NCBI RefSeq assembly: GCF_006265225.1
Contig: NZ_VDCS01000009.1
Coordinates: 154,002-218,001 of the forward strand
From: Allotamlana fucoidanivorans
Lineage (GTDB): Bacteria > Bacteroidota > Bacteroidia > Flavobacteriales > Flavobacteriaceae
Direction: 5' to 3'
DNA length: 64,000 nt
Within the stretch, counting starts at the first letter, position 1, and each line of letters starts with the position of its first letter. Position numbers and translations under genes: made by a program. Below are positions 1 through 9,099 of the stretch, piece by piece. The notes under the pieces are model-generated. The model ran no database searches and had not been told where the DNA came from. It saw only the letters and a program-made list of their open reading frames with translations.

Positions 1-240
1 AATCCGAATACTGAAGTAATTAATCACACCCATAATTCACCCGAACGCATGATTCTTATTTCTGGTGAATTAGAAGTTCAATACGAAAATGAAGAACCAC
101 AAATTGCTACGGTAGGCTCTTATCTTTATGGACCGAGCAATAAGCCTCATAAAGCAAAATGCCTTGACAAAGGTCCGTGTGTGTTGTTTATTGCTTTAGA
201 AGATCCTTTTAATGCAGAACCTATTATAGAAAAAGATTGA
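1..240 (+). CDS. Cupin-domain protein, 5' partial
   Basis: The frame is open from the first base, so the true start lies left of the window and only the last 79 residues are seen. The visible part starts with an HTH pair, then has a glycine turn (ISGELEVQYENE), a GSYLYGPSNKPH segment and hydrophobic strands. This is the alternating strand/turn pattern of a small cupin beta-barrel, with His residues that could bind a metal. The substrate cannot be told. It converges on the pyruvate dehydrogenase genes and ends 20 bases before a strong bidirectional hairpin. A member of the small single-cupin family is likely; an enzyme role is not shown. Confidence 0.6.
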   Translation, partial: NPNTEVINHTHNSPERMILISGELEVQYENEEPQIATVGSYLYGPSNKPHKAKCLDKGPCVLFIALEDPFNAEPIIEKD

Positions 241-260
241 TTAAAAAGCCGTTCAAAAAC

Positions 261-293
261 AAAAAGCCACTTCAAAATTTGAAGTGGCTTTTT
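261..293. terminator. Bidirectional rho-independent terminator
   Basis: A perfect 16-bp inverted repeat (AAAAAGCCACTTCAAA and its complement around one base) is flanked by an A run on the left and a T run on the right. It lies between the cupin gene and the convergent pdhC, so it can end both transcripts. Confidence 0.85.
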
Positions 294-317
294 TTACATA
301 TAAATATATTTTAAACC

Positions 318-1952
318 TTAAACAACCATTGTTAAAGGGTTTTCAATGTATCCTTTTAATGTTTGAAGGAATTGAGCTCCTGTAGCGCCGTCCACCGTTC
401 TGTGGTCACAAGCTAGTGTTAACTTCATTGTGTTTCCTGGAACAACCTGTCCATTTTTAACCACTGGTTTTTGAACTATAGCACCTACCGAAAGTATAGC
501 TGAATTAGGCTGATTGATAATTGATGTAAAATAATCAATACCAAACATTCCTAAATTAGAAATAGTAAACGTACTACCTGACATTTCATCTGGAGTCAAT
601 TTTTTATTTCTAGCTTTACCAGCAAGCTCTTTCACCTCTGCACCTATTTGCGGTAAAGATTGCTCATTAGCAAATCTCACTACAGGCACCACCAATCCAT
701 CTGGAACAGCTACAGCCACACCAATATGAACATGATTGTTTAAACGCATTTTGTCATCAAACCATTGTGAATTCACCTGAGGGTGTTGCTTTAATGCTAA
801 CGCACAAGCTTTAACCACCATATCATTAAATGATATTTTAGTATCAGGAATAGAGTTAAACTGACTTCTAAACGCAATAGCATTGTCCATATCAAACTCA
901 ACAGCTAAGTAATAATGAGGTGCTGAGAATTTCGACTTAGTTAGTGACTTAGCAATTGCCTTACGCATTTGTGAATTAGGTACATCATCAAAATCTTCTT
1001 GACCTGTTGGCACAAATTTACCAACTGAAGCCCCTGATGCTGCAGGCTCATAATTCTCTATATCTCGCTTAACTATACGTCCATTCTCTCCAGAACCTTG
1101 TACTTTAGTCAAGTTTATGCCTTTTTCTTCTGCTAATCGTTTTGCCAATGGCGACACATATACCCTACCGTTTTCGGTAACTGGCGTAGGTGCTGGAGCG
1201 CTCTTCTTAGTTGCTGCCGGCGCAGAACTTGATTTAGATGCTTCAGGTTGAGATGCTGTTTTTGGAGCTTCTTCTTTTTTAGCCGGAGCACTTCCCACTG
1301 AAAAACTAGCTGCAACACCAGAAACATCAGTCCCTGCTGGTCCAATTATAGCTAAAAGTTCATCTACTTTTGCAGACTCACCCTCTTTTAATCCTATTTC
1401 TAATAAAGTACCTGACTGGAACGATTCAAACTCCATTGTAGCTTTATCGGTCTCAATTTCAGCAAGTATATCGCCTTCTTCAACCGTATCTCCAACTTTT
1501 TTCAACCATGTTGCCACAGTTCCTTCCTCCATGGTATCACTTAACCTTGGCATTGTTACTACAATTACGCCTTCAGGTAATTCGGCCGCTGTTGAATTTG
1601 CCTCTGCAGGTTCTTCTTGAGCAGAGGTTTCAGTAGGCTCTGAAGTCTCTGTTGAGCTTTCCTGTGAAGTTGTAGCGCTTCCTCCACCATTCAACAGTCC
1701 TGAAATATCTTCGCCTTCTTCACCTATTATAGCTAAAAGCTCATCTACCTTTGTAGTTTCACCTTCTTGAACCCCAATATGAAGTAACGTACCTTCATTA
1801 AAAGATTCAAATTCCATAGTGGCCTTATCGGTCTCTATTTCAGCTAAAATATCGCCTTCTTCAATCTTATCTCCTACCTTTTTTAACCAAGCCGCTACGG
1901 TACCTTCTTCCATAGTATCGCTTAAACGCGGCATATTTACTACTATTGCCAT
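318..1952 (-). CDS. pdhC: Pyruvate dehydrogenase complex E2, dihydrolipoamide acetyltransferase
   Basis: This is the E2 core of the pyruvate dehydrogenase complex; it transfers acetyl groups from lipoamide to CoA in the cytoplasm. Two lipoyl domains lie at about residues 3-76 and 132-206, each with the lipoylation motif ETDKATMEFES. They are almost identical, which suggests internal duplication or conversion. Ala/Pro/Ser-rich linkers separate them from a peripheral-subunit-binding domain (about 265-302, VSPLAKRLAEEKGI). The C-terminal catalytic domain ends with the acyltransferase motif DHRTVDGATGA (His near 517). At 544 residues it has the usual length for a two-lipoyl E2. It lies 3 bases after pdhA on the same strand. 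No E1-beta or E3 gene is in the window, so those subunits must be encoded elsewhere. Confidence 0.96.
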   Translation of the reverse strand: MAIVVNMPRLSDTMEEGTVAAWLKKVGDKIEEGDILAEIETDKATMEFESFNEGTLLHIGVQEGETTKVDELLAIIGEEGEDISGLLNGGGSATTSQESSTETSEPTETSAQEEPAEANSTAAELPEGVIVVTMPRLSDTMEEGTVATWLKKVGDTVEEGDILAEIETDKATMEFESFQSGTLLEIGLKEGESAKVDELLAIIGPAGTDVSGVAASFSVGSAPAKKEEAPKTASQPEASKSSSAPAATKKSAPAPTPVTENGRVYVSPLAKRLAEEKGINLTKVQGSGENGRIVKRDIENYEPAASGASVGKFVPTGQEDFDDVPNSQMRKAIAKSLTKSKFSAPHYYLAVEFDMDNAIAFRSQFNSIPDTKISFNDMVVKACALALKQHPQVNSQWFDDKMRLNNHVHIGVAVAVPDGLVVPVVRFANEQSLPQIGAEVKELAGKARNKKLTPDEMSGSTFTISNLGMFGIDYFTSIINQPNSAILSVGAIVQKPVVKNGQVVPGNTMKLTLACDHRTVDGATGAQFLQTLKGYIENPLTMVV

Positions 1953-1955
1953 AGT

Positions 1956-2954
1956 TTATATTTTGTGTTGAATAAATGGATAATCTTCTTGCTCATACAC
2001 CACATCATACATAACGTTCTTTTCTGGGAACGGTGATTCATCAGCAAATTTTTCACATTCAGCTACGCGATCTTTTACACGCTTATCAATAGCTTTAATT
2101 TCTTCTTCTGTTGCGTACTCCTCTTTAAGAATAACATCTTTTACTTGCGTAATAGGATCTATCTTCTTGTATTCCTCAACCTCAGCTTTTGTTCTGTAAT
2201 GTTGCGCATCACTCATAGAATGCCCTCTATATCTATAAGTTTTTAATTCTAAAAATGTTGGCCCACCACCTTTTCTTGCGCGTTGTATAGCCTCATCAAA
2301 TGCTTCTGCTACTTTCACAGGATTCATACCATCAACAGGTGCTGAAGGCATTTCATATCCTAAACCTAGCTTCCAGATATCATCATGATTTGCTGTTCTC
2401 TCCACTGAAGTTCCCATAGCATAACCATTATTTTCACAAACGAATACTACTGGTAAATTCCAAAGCATAGCTAAATTAAACGTTTCATGTAAAGAGCCTT
2501 GTCTTGCAGCTCCATCACCAAAACAACATAAGGTTACGGCATCACTGCCGTGGTATTTATCACCAAAGGCAATACCCGCTCCTAATGGAATTTGCCCACC
2601 AACAATACCATGTCCTCCGTAGAAGCGATGTTCTTTGGAGAAAATGTGCATAGAACCACCAAGTCCTTGTGAGGTTCCGGTTGCTTTACCGTATAATTCT
2701 GCCATTACGCGTCTTGGATCTACGCCCATACCTATTGGCTGTACGTGATTACGATAAGCTGTTATCATTTTATCTTTAGTCAAATCCATAGCGTGCAAAG
2801 CTCCTGCTAAAACAGCTTCTTGACCATTATACAAGTGAAGAAATCCTCTTACTTTTTGTTGAATATAAACTGCAGCCAATTTGTCCTCAAACTTTCTCCA
2901 GAATAACATGTCTTCATACCATTTGAGGTAAACCTCTTTTGTGATTTTTTGCAT
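1956..2954 (-). CDS. pdhA: Pyruvate dehydrogenase E1 component, alpha subunit
   Basis: This thiamine-diphosphate-dependent subunit decarboxylates pyruvate together with a separate beta subunit. The TPP-binding motif GDGAARQGSLHETFNLA is followed by NLPVVFVCENN. The HxxYRYRGHSMSD-type loop seen in E1-alpha subunits is present. I place the start at MQKITKEVYLKW (332 residues). The frame remains open upstream, but the extra 28 residues have no counterpart in the family and would run over a -7-like element, CAAAAGTA on the plus strand at 2987-2994 (TACTTTTG on the coding strand). It is cotranscribed with pdhC. In many Flavobacteriaceae this pair sits next to cdd and porV, as here. Confidence 0.95.
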   Translation of the reverse strand: MQKITKEVYLKWYEDMLFWRKFEDKLAAVYIQQKVRGFLHLYNGQEAVLAGALHAMDLTKDKMITAYRNHVQPIGMGVDPRRVMAELYGKATGTSQGLGGSMHIFSKEHRFYGGHGIVGGQIPLGAGIAFGDKYHGSDAVTLCCFGDGAARQGSLHETFNLAMLWNLPVVFVCENNGYAMGTSVERTANHDDIWKLGLGYEMPSAPVDGMNPVKVAEAFDEAIQRARKGGGPTFLELKTYRYRGHSMSDAQHYRTKAEVEEYKKIDPITQVKDVILKEEYATEEEIKAIDKRVKDRVAECEKFADESPFPEKNVMYDVVYEQEDYPFIQHKI

Positions 2955-2986
2955 CGAATAATATTGTATTATTAATAAGCGAAATA

Positions 2987-2994
2987 CAAAAGTA
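2987..2994 (-). promoter_or_regulatory. -7 promoter element upstream of pdhA
   Basis: On the coding strand TACTTTTG matches the Bacteroidota -7 consensus TAnnTTTG and lies 33 bases upstream of the chosen pdhA start. No clear TTG at the -33 position was found, so the call rests on one element. Confidence 0.35.
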
Positions 2995-3137
2995 ATATTT
3001 TGTACGTTACTGGAAAAACCCAACACGCCTAAAGTCAAAAAAATATGAAAATTAGAGCTTCAATTAAGATAGATTAGTTAATTGACAATTTTAATCTGAA
3101 AAACTTAAATATATTAAATTGAACTTGATTTTAAATA

Positions 3138-3620
3138 TTAAAGCACAGATTTGTCAAAACCAAAAGGCAATAAATTAGACAAGGAATGAGACCTTGCTAT
3201 GGTGCCCGTTTCACCCATAAAATAGATTTCTATAGGCTTGCTTTGTTTTACTTCATACTCTGCTATAGCTTGCCTACAAGCCCCACAAGGCGGAATAGGT
3301 TTTGAGGTAATAGAGTGTTTTGATCCTGCTGAAATAGCCATACGCACAATCTGTGCTTCAGGGAATTTAGATCCTGCATAATATATTGCTGTTCGCTCGG
3401 CACATAAGCCTGATGGGTAAGAAGCATTTTCTTGATTACTTCCTGTTATCACCTCGCCATTATCAAGTAAAAGCGCTGTGCCTACTAAAAAGTTTGAATA
3501 CGGTGCATAAGCCTGCTTTCTTACGCTGATGGCTTCTTCTAATAAACTCTTTACCTCCTCTGATAACTCATCAAAGCTTTCAAATACTTGTAATTTGGAC
3601 GAAACCTCAATTTCTTTCAT
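3138..3620 (-). CDS. cdd: Cytidine deaminase
   Basis: This enzyme deaminates cytidine and deoxycytidine to uridine and deoxyuridine in pyrimidine salvage. The zinc site is complete: CAERTAIY carries the first Cys and the catalytic Glu, and PPCGACRQ carries the other two Cys ligands. SGSNQENASYPSG-like residues before the first motif fit the nucleoside-binding part. At 160 residues it is slightly longer than the 130-residue tetrameric class because of an N-terminal extension. It is 183 bases upstream of pdhA on the same strand and separated from porV by a terminator, so it may have its own promoter. Confidence 0.95.
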   Translation of the reverse strand: MKEIEVSSKLQVFESFDELSEEVKSLLEEAISVRKQAYAPYSNFLVGTALLLDNGEVITGSNQENASYPSGLCAERTAIYYAGSKFPEAQIVRMAISAGSKHSITSKPIPPCGACRQAIAEYEVKQSKPIEIYFMGETGTIARSHSLSNLLPFGFDKSVL

Positions 3621-3661
3621 AAGCTATTATTACGTGACCTAGTAAAGATAACAAACACTTT

Positions 3662-3701
3662 AAAACAAAGAACTATTGCCATCGCAATAGTTCTTTGTTT
3701 T
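3662..3701 (-). terminator. Terminator downstream of porU-porV
   Basis: An 18-bp perfect stem (AAAACAAAGAACTATTGC) encloses the four-base loop CATC, with an A run and a T run at the two ends. It lies 22 bases past the porV stop codon and upstream of cdd, so it probably ends the porU-porV transcript. Confidence 0.85.
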
Positions 3702-3723
3702 TTATTTGAAGCATAATGCCTCC

Positions 3724-4917
3724 TTAGTATTCTACGTACTCGCCTTCACCAATATTAAATGTTAAAGAGAAACGCAATGTGTTTTCTAACGGACTCTGCA
3801 CTTTAGAGGTTGAAAACAAATAAGAAATATCTATATTTACTACATTGGCTTTAAATCCTGCTCCAAGTGCTAAAAATTTTCTAGCCCCTTTTGTTTCATG
3901 CTCATTAAAATATCCCATCCTAAAAGCAAAGGCGTCTTGGTATAAATATTCTGCACCAAGGGCATAGGTAATTTCATGCATTTCTTCTTTAAAACCACCA
4001 GGAGCATCACCAAACGACTGAAACATGCCTTTTAGAAAACCAACGTCATTTGGTTTTCCTTTATAGATTACATTGTCCTGCACAGTATTACCCTCTTCAT
4101 CTACCTCAGTTCCCAAAATTGGTGGTGTAGGCACTAATAATTTTGTGATTTCGGCAGTAACCGCCACTTTATTGTAACTATCAAAAATAAAGTCAAAACC
4201 ACCACCTAAGCGTAAATTTGTTGGTTGAAAATTATCAAGACCAGCATCATCATATTTAAATTTAGGACCAATATTCTGAATAGCAAATCCAGCTCTCCAC
4301 CGCCCATTAAAATCGGCATAAGCCGCTTCCTCACTCTGGTAATACCCAGTAATATCAACACCAAAGGTATTGGCTGCTGAAGCATCACCATCAAGTCCTT
4401 GAATTCTTAAATTTGAACGCAAATAGCGCATACCTACAGCCATGGAGAATTGATCAGATAAACGCAAGGCATAGGACGCATCTAAAGACATTTCGCTCGG
4501 TTTTTGAATTCGAGGCGTATCATTAGGGCCATCAACAAACTCAATTTCTCCTAAAGAAAAATATCGTAACCCTACCGAGAACGCGCTACGCTCATCTAGA
4601 CGATTAAAATACGTCACATTTCCTAAAAAAATATCGTTTACTAGTTTACTTAAATACGGGGTGTAGCTAACACCGATTCCTGATTTTGTTTCAGAAAACG
4701 CATATTTTGAGGCATTCCATTGTTGCGAAAAAGCATCAACAGATGTTGCTACGCCCATATCAGCCATACCGGCTGCACGAGCATCGGAAGCAATCATTAA
4801 AAAAGGAACACCAGTTGTAATAACTCTGGAGTCATTTGGATTTGGCACAATAGTATTTTGAGCCTGAATTTCAAAAATAAAAGCGAGTGCTACCAACAGC
4901 AAAAATCTATTCTTCAT
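3724..4917 (-). CDS. porV: T9SS outer membrane protein PorV (LptO)
   Basis: PorV is an outer membrane beta-barrel of the type IX secretion system. It receives cargo after export and shuttles it to the PorU-containing attachment complex. The start chosen is MKNRFLLLVALAFIFEIQAQ, a clear signal peptide; the frame extends 7 residues further without adding a plausible signal. After a short N-terminal segment with NPNDSRVITTGVPFL and ASDARAAGMADMGVA, both typical of PorV, the chain consists of amphipathic strands up to a terminal barrel-like end. It is 34 bases downstream of porU on the same strand, the usual order in Flavobacteriaceae. Confidence 0.95.
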   Translation of the reverse strand: MKNRFLLLVALAFIFEIQAQNTIVPNPNDSRVITTGVPFLMIASDARAAGMADMGVATSVDAFSQQWNASKYAFSETKSGIGVSYTPYLSKLVNDIFLGNVTYFNRLDERSAFSVGLRYFSLGEIEFVDGPNDTPRIQKPSEMSLDASYALRLSDQFSMAVGMRYLRSNLRIQGLDGDASAANTFGVDITGYYQSEEAAYADFNGRWRAGFAIQNIGPKFKYDDAGLDNFQPTNLRLGGGFDFIFDSYNKVAVTAEITKLLVPTPPILGTEVDEEGNTVQDNVIYKGKPNDVGFLKGMFQSFGDAPGGFKEEMHEITYALGAEYLYQDAFAFRMGYFNEHETKGARKFLALGAGFKANVVNIDISYLFSTSKVQSPLENTLRFSLTFNIGEGEYVEY

Positions 4918-4951
4918 GAAGTAATGTTTATTTAGCAAATATAATTTTTTA

Positions 4952-7900
4952 TTACAGTATTACAAGTTTCTCTATTTTTTCCACCGTTTTATCTAACCGA
5001 TTTGAATGTACTTTCAACTTATAGACATAAACCCCTTTTCCTATTTTATCACCAAAATCATCTCTGCCATCCCATACTATATCCCTTGATAATGACGAGC
5101 TGGTTGTTTTTATGCCTCCTGAGGTTTGTCCATTTAATGTCCTTACCAATTTACCAGAAACAGTGAATATCTGTATAGAAACGTCTAAAGACTCTGAACT
5201 ATTGTGATTGAACCAAAATTCTGTATAATTCACAAAGGGATTCGGGTAATTTAGTACCTTATCAATCACCAATTCCTGATTCTCATTATACACTACAAAT
5301 TGAATTTCTGAAATCGACGAATTATTGTAAACATCCCAGGCACGAACAGTTAACGTATGTAACCCAGGCTCAATGTCTCTTAAAGGAAAACTCACAACAC
5401 CTTTTCTATAATTATCTACTTCGGTTTGGTAATAGTCATTTAAAATAATAGGATTTTTTTCATCCCCATCTATTATAGCCACGATATCATGCCCTATTCC
5501 ACTTGCCGTATTTATACCATTGGCGTCTTCCAACTTTACTAATAAGGTAGGAGACTGATTTGTTATACCTCCAGAAACAAAATTTTCATCATTCATATAA
5601 ATTTGCATGACTGGCCCAACATTGTCTTCTTCAGCATTTTCGTTAACCCCTCCAATTTTTACTATATTTACATTAGCACCCGACTGGTCTTGGGTAAAAG
5701 TTTCGTTTCTTGCATAGAAACTCACTTTACCATAACCCACTGGCACCCCAATATCTTTAGGCACCACAAAATCAAATTCAAATTGTCCGTTGGTAACTGA
5801 AGCTTGTCCCCTAAAAATAACAGCTCCTGGTGTTTTAAAATCCATCACCACCAGCTCACCATTTAAACGTGTACCATCATTGGCCAAAGTTCGTCTGTCA
5901 ATATCTTTATCAAAAATGGTAGTAGAAAGCGTTCCGTTGTAATTAGACATAAGGTTTCCAGATGCATCTGTTACTTCTCCTGCTAATTTCACATAACTAA
6001 GCGCTTTGAGCGTATCTGTAGCTTGCCCAATTGGCGTATTATTTATTTTCGTTAATCGGACATTGGGTTTAGCAAAGGCCAGCTTCATAGCAGGATCACC
6101 TATAAAAAACACTAGGCGTCTTTGCGTTTCCCTAGATACTGAAGGATCTGCCTTAGCAAGCCTAAGCGCTTCGGCCATTGACGGGTAATCTTCCTTATTA
6201 ATTAAATCATCACTGTAAGCAAACAAATATTGCCCTAAAATATTGTTAAACGAAGTGGCGAACCTCACAAAAATTTGACGTGTTGTAGTAATTAAACCAA
6301 TAGCACCTGTTGTTTTATTCCAATAGGTAAATTCACCTGCCGTTTCTCTAAGCGGATTATCAAAACGGGTAAACTCACAGGTTACTGTTACAAAACAATT
6401 TAATTTACAAACATTGCGGAAATTAAGAATATCTGGTTTTAACAAGATACGTTCTGAAGCCAAACCATCTTCGCCACCGTGACCAAAATAATTAACTACT
6501 AGCGCCCCTTTATCTACAGCATTACTCAAGGCTGTTGTTACTTTGGGATACCTATCTCCACCAGCCGATGATTCTTGTTTATAGGAATCTGAATGTATTT
6601 TTACCACATTCATAGAAGGTTTCTTTTCTGTTACCAGATTTCCAATATAATCGGTTGTCTCCTGCAATATACCTTCCCAGTCTTTATCAACATCATCAGA
6701 AACCACAACAAAATCATTTCGCCAACTTCCATAAGCTTCTTTAGCATAATACGATTCAATTTTATCAACCATTTCTCTGGCCCGCTGTGGGGTTTCTGCC
6801 AATATTCTACCTACGGCAAGATCTAGCATATCACTAGAAGCCATAGTGCCTTCATTATCATCCATCATGCCATAAAAGTCATCAGACACATAAGAACTCG
6901 TCAAGCTAAAACTGTTATATGAATACCATGAAGGCACAATATTGGTATTATTAGGCAATCTATTCTTATAATCAAAAGAACCATCACCAAACAGACATAA
7001 ATATTTAAGCCTTTTATCTGATGAACTAGCATTGTCATATACGTATTTCACAAAATTCCTAATCGCTCCAATATCTGCATTTCCAGTAGAAAACTCTGTA
7101 TAAATATCATTTAAAGTGTAAACCTTTACATTTAATTGGTTTTGCTGTCTGTTTATTTGTGCTAAACGTTCTGCCTGAGCCAGCATATCACGTCTTGCAA
7201 TAATGATATAGTCAACATCTTGAAACTGGTCTTGTGCATTGGTGAACACAGTTCCTTTTATATCTTGATTGTTAACTTTAGTTTTGCTATCAAATTTTGG
7301 TTCATAATAATCAAGCGAGGTTACAGCTACAAATCTTTTTACGGTTCCCATTTGTGTTTGAAACCTAAAACTAGAATCTCCATCTGTGTTTTCAACGTTT
7401 GAAACATTATATAAATCAGTAACATCCCATACCTCTGAAAGATTACTAGCATTACCAATAACATATTGCCCTATACCTGTTTCGGTAGCTAATACCTTGT
7501 TTTTAAACTTAAACTGTTTCTTATTAAAATTTAATGCGCGTGTTCCCTCAATAGCAATGAAATCTAAATACGCAATAGAACTTGGGTTGCCTTGATTATT
7601 ATAATTTAGATTAACAGATATTTTTGATGACCCTACGTTAATAACATTATTATAGGAAGCTCCTGATGCTAAATTAGTTGAAGAGGTTGCAAAAAAGTTC
7701 AGATTGGTGATGGATTGCCCATTTACTGAAACAGCCATTGAAGTGCCTATTTTTGCGGTACTAGCAGCAACCACATGTAACCTGACTGGTTCGGTAGTTA
7801 TCAAATCAGGAAATTCAAACTCAAAGGACTTATTATTTTCAATATCAAACTTATCTCCAAACCATCGTCTTCCTAATGATAATAAATTATAATCATCTTG

Positions 7901-8836
7901 TTCATAATATTGATAATCATCAAATGTATCAAGAATACGATTTGGTGTTCCCGTTGGCTGACTAAAATTTCTAATGCGCTTTCCTTCCCCTGCGCTTACA
8001 TTAATATAATAGTAAGTACGGTTAGTGTAGCAATTAATGTGAGTGATACTTTCAGCATTATAACCTTTAGGTCCTTTGGCATAAAACAGTATGTAATCTT
8101 GATTATTAAAAACCCCGTCCTCTTCTCCAACAAACTTTATAGCATTTTCAGGCACATCATACGGATAAGGCTCAGCATTGGAATACGGAATCATATCACC
8201 TCCATGACCAAATAGCTTTATTGTTCTGGGATCTACATTGTTTACATTAACCCCCAAATTCTGTAAAAAACTTTTACTTAATTTATAAACGCCAGACGCT
8301 TCAACATAAAACCTATACCAGTTGCCATTAGCTAAAACCGAATTTGAAACACCTTTAATATTGTAACTCTTAGCTGTGATGCTTTGTTTCCTTAAATTTG
8401 CCCCAAATTGATAATTCAACTGAAAAGACACCACTTTTTTATATCCACCGCTTACATCTTTAACTATAGGCTTCAGTTGAAACACGGTATATTTTTCGTT
8501 TCTAGATTTGGCATTTCTTAAGGTAAAGCTTAATTCTGAAGCTATTTTACTTTTATCGAGGTCTATAAGTTCTTCCTCTGAAACATTCTGGTAAACAACA
8601 TTTTTTAAAACAACCGTATTAGGGTTTACTATACCTTCTGATGGCCATTGATCTGTAAACAGAAGCCCATCTATGAAATTAAAACTATAATAGTCTTCAC
8701 TAAAAGACGGCACTTCTATTGAAAACCCTTCTCCAAATACTCTTTTAGAATCCTTCCAATCAATACGATACTGGCGTTGTTGTGCATAAGACACAACAGA
8801 AAACCACAGTAATAAAAACAAAAATTTCTTTCTCAT
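4952..8836 (-). CDS. porU: T9SS C-terminal signal peptidase/sortase PorU
   Basis: PorU is the cell-surface gingipain-like (C25) cysteine protease that removes the C-terminal sorting domain of T9SS cargo and attaches the cargo to the surface. The protein has 1294 residues and starts with a signal peptide ending near SYAQQ. The C25 catalytic core has its His in VVNYFGHGGEDG and its Cys in VTVTCEFTRFDNP. A C-terminal domain with VLNYPNPF and a final KIEKLVIL resembles the sorting-domain fold itself, as is known for PorU. It is divergent from gldJ across a 263-bp intergenic region. Length and motif order are standard for the family. Confidence 0.95.
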   Translation of the reverse strand: MRKKFLFLLLWFSVVSYAQQRQYRIDWKDSKRVFGEGFSIEVPSFSEDYYSFNFIDGLLFTDQWPSEGIVNPNTVVLKNVVYQNVSEEELIDLDKSKIASELSFTLRNAKSRNEKYTVFQLKPIVKDVSGGYKKVVSFQLNYQFGANLRKQSITAKSYNIKGVSNSVLANGNWYRFYVEASGVYKLSKSFLQNLGVNVNNVDPRTIKLFGHGGDMIPYSNAEPYPYDVPENAIKFVGEEDGVFNNQDYILFYAKGPKGYNAESITHINCYTNRTYYYINVSAGEGKRIRNFSQPTGTPNRILDTFDDYQYYEQDDYNLLSLGRRWFGDKFDIENNKSFEFEFPDLITTEPVRLHVVAASTAKIGTSMAVSVNGQSITNLNFFATSSTNLASGASYNNVINVGSSKISVNLNYNNQGNPSSIAYLDFIAIEGTRALNFNKKQFKFKNKVLATETGIGQYVIGNASNLSEVWDVTDLYNVSNVENTDGDSSFRFQTQMGTVKRFVAVTSLDYYEPKFDSKTKVNNQDIKGTVFTNAQDQFQDVDYIIIARRDMLAQAERLAQINRQQNQLNVKVYTLNDIYTEFSTGNADIGAIRNFVKYVYDNASSSDKRLKYLCLFGDGSFDYKNRLPNNTNIVPSWYSYNSFSLTSSYVSDDFYGMMDDNEGTMASSDMLDLAVGRILAETPQRAREMVDKIESYYAKEAYGSWRNDFVVVSDDVDKDWEGILQETTDYIGNLVTEKKPSMNVVKIHSDSYKQESSAGGDRYPKVTTALSNAVDKGALVVNYFGHGGEDGLASERILLKPDILNFRNVCKLNCFVTVTCEFTRFDNPLRETAGEFTYWNKTTGAIGLITTTRQIFVRFATSFNNILGQYLFAYSDDLINKEDYPSMAEALRLAKADPSVSRETQRRLVFFIGDPAMKLAFAKPNVRLTKINNTPIGQATDTLKALSYVKLAGEVTDASGNLMSNYNGTLSTTIFDKDIDRRTLANDGTRLNGELVVMDFKTPGAVIFRGQASVTNGQFEFDFVVPKDIGVPVGYGKVSFYARNETFTQDQSGANVNIVKIGGVNENAEEDNVGPVMQIYMNDENFVSGGITNQSPTLLVKLEDANGINTASGIGHDIVAIIDGDEKNPIILNDYYQTEVDNYRKGVVSFPLRDIEPGLHTLTVRAWDVYNNSSISEIQFVVYNENQELVIDKVLNYPNPFVNYTEFWFNHNSSESLDVSIQIFTVSGKLVRTLNGQTSGGIKTTSSSLSRDIVWDGRDDFGDKIGKGVYVYKLKVHSNRLDKTVEKIEKLVIL

Positions 8837-9036
8837 TGTTACATAAACGTCATGAAAGCCTCTATATTATTAAAACTATTTCAATTTCAAAAACTGATTC
8901 AAAAATACAATAATAAATCTGTAAATCGTGCGTTATTACACAACAAAACAGAGATCAAAAACAGGCAAATCATCGATGTAATACACGAAAAAAAGGACGA
9001 AATACACATTTTTTTGGTTAAAATGTAAAAAATGGC

Positions 9037-9066
9037 TTGCGTTATTCGGTTTAATTCTTATATTGC
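9037..9066 (+). promoter_or_regulatory. Candidate gldJ promoter
   Basis: TTG at 9037-9039, exactly 19 bases of spacer, then TATATTGC at 9059-9066. The spacing matches the Bacteroidota consensus TTG-N19-TAnnTTTG, and the -7 box has two mismatches at its end. It lies 33 bases before the gldJ start. Confidence 0.5.
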
Positions 9067-9099
9067 AGCACCAAAATTATTATTAGCTTACTTAAAAGT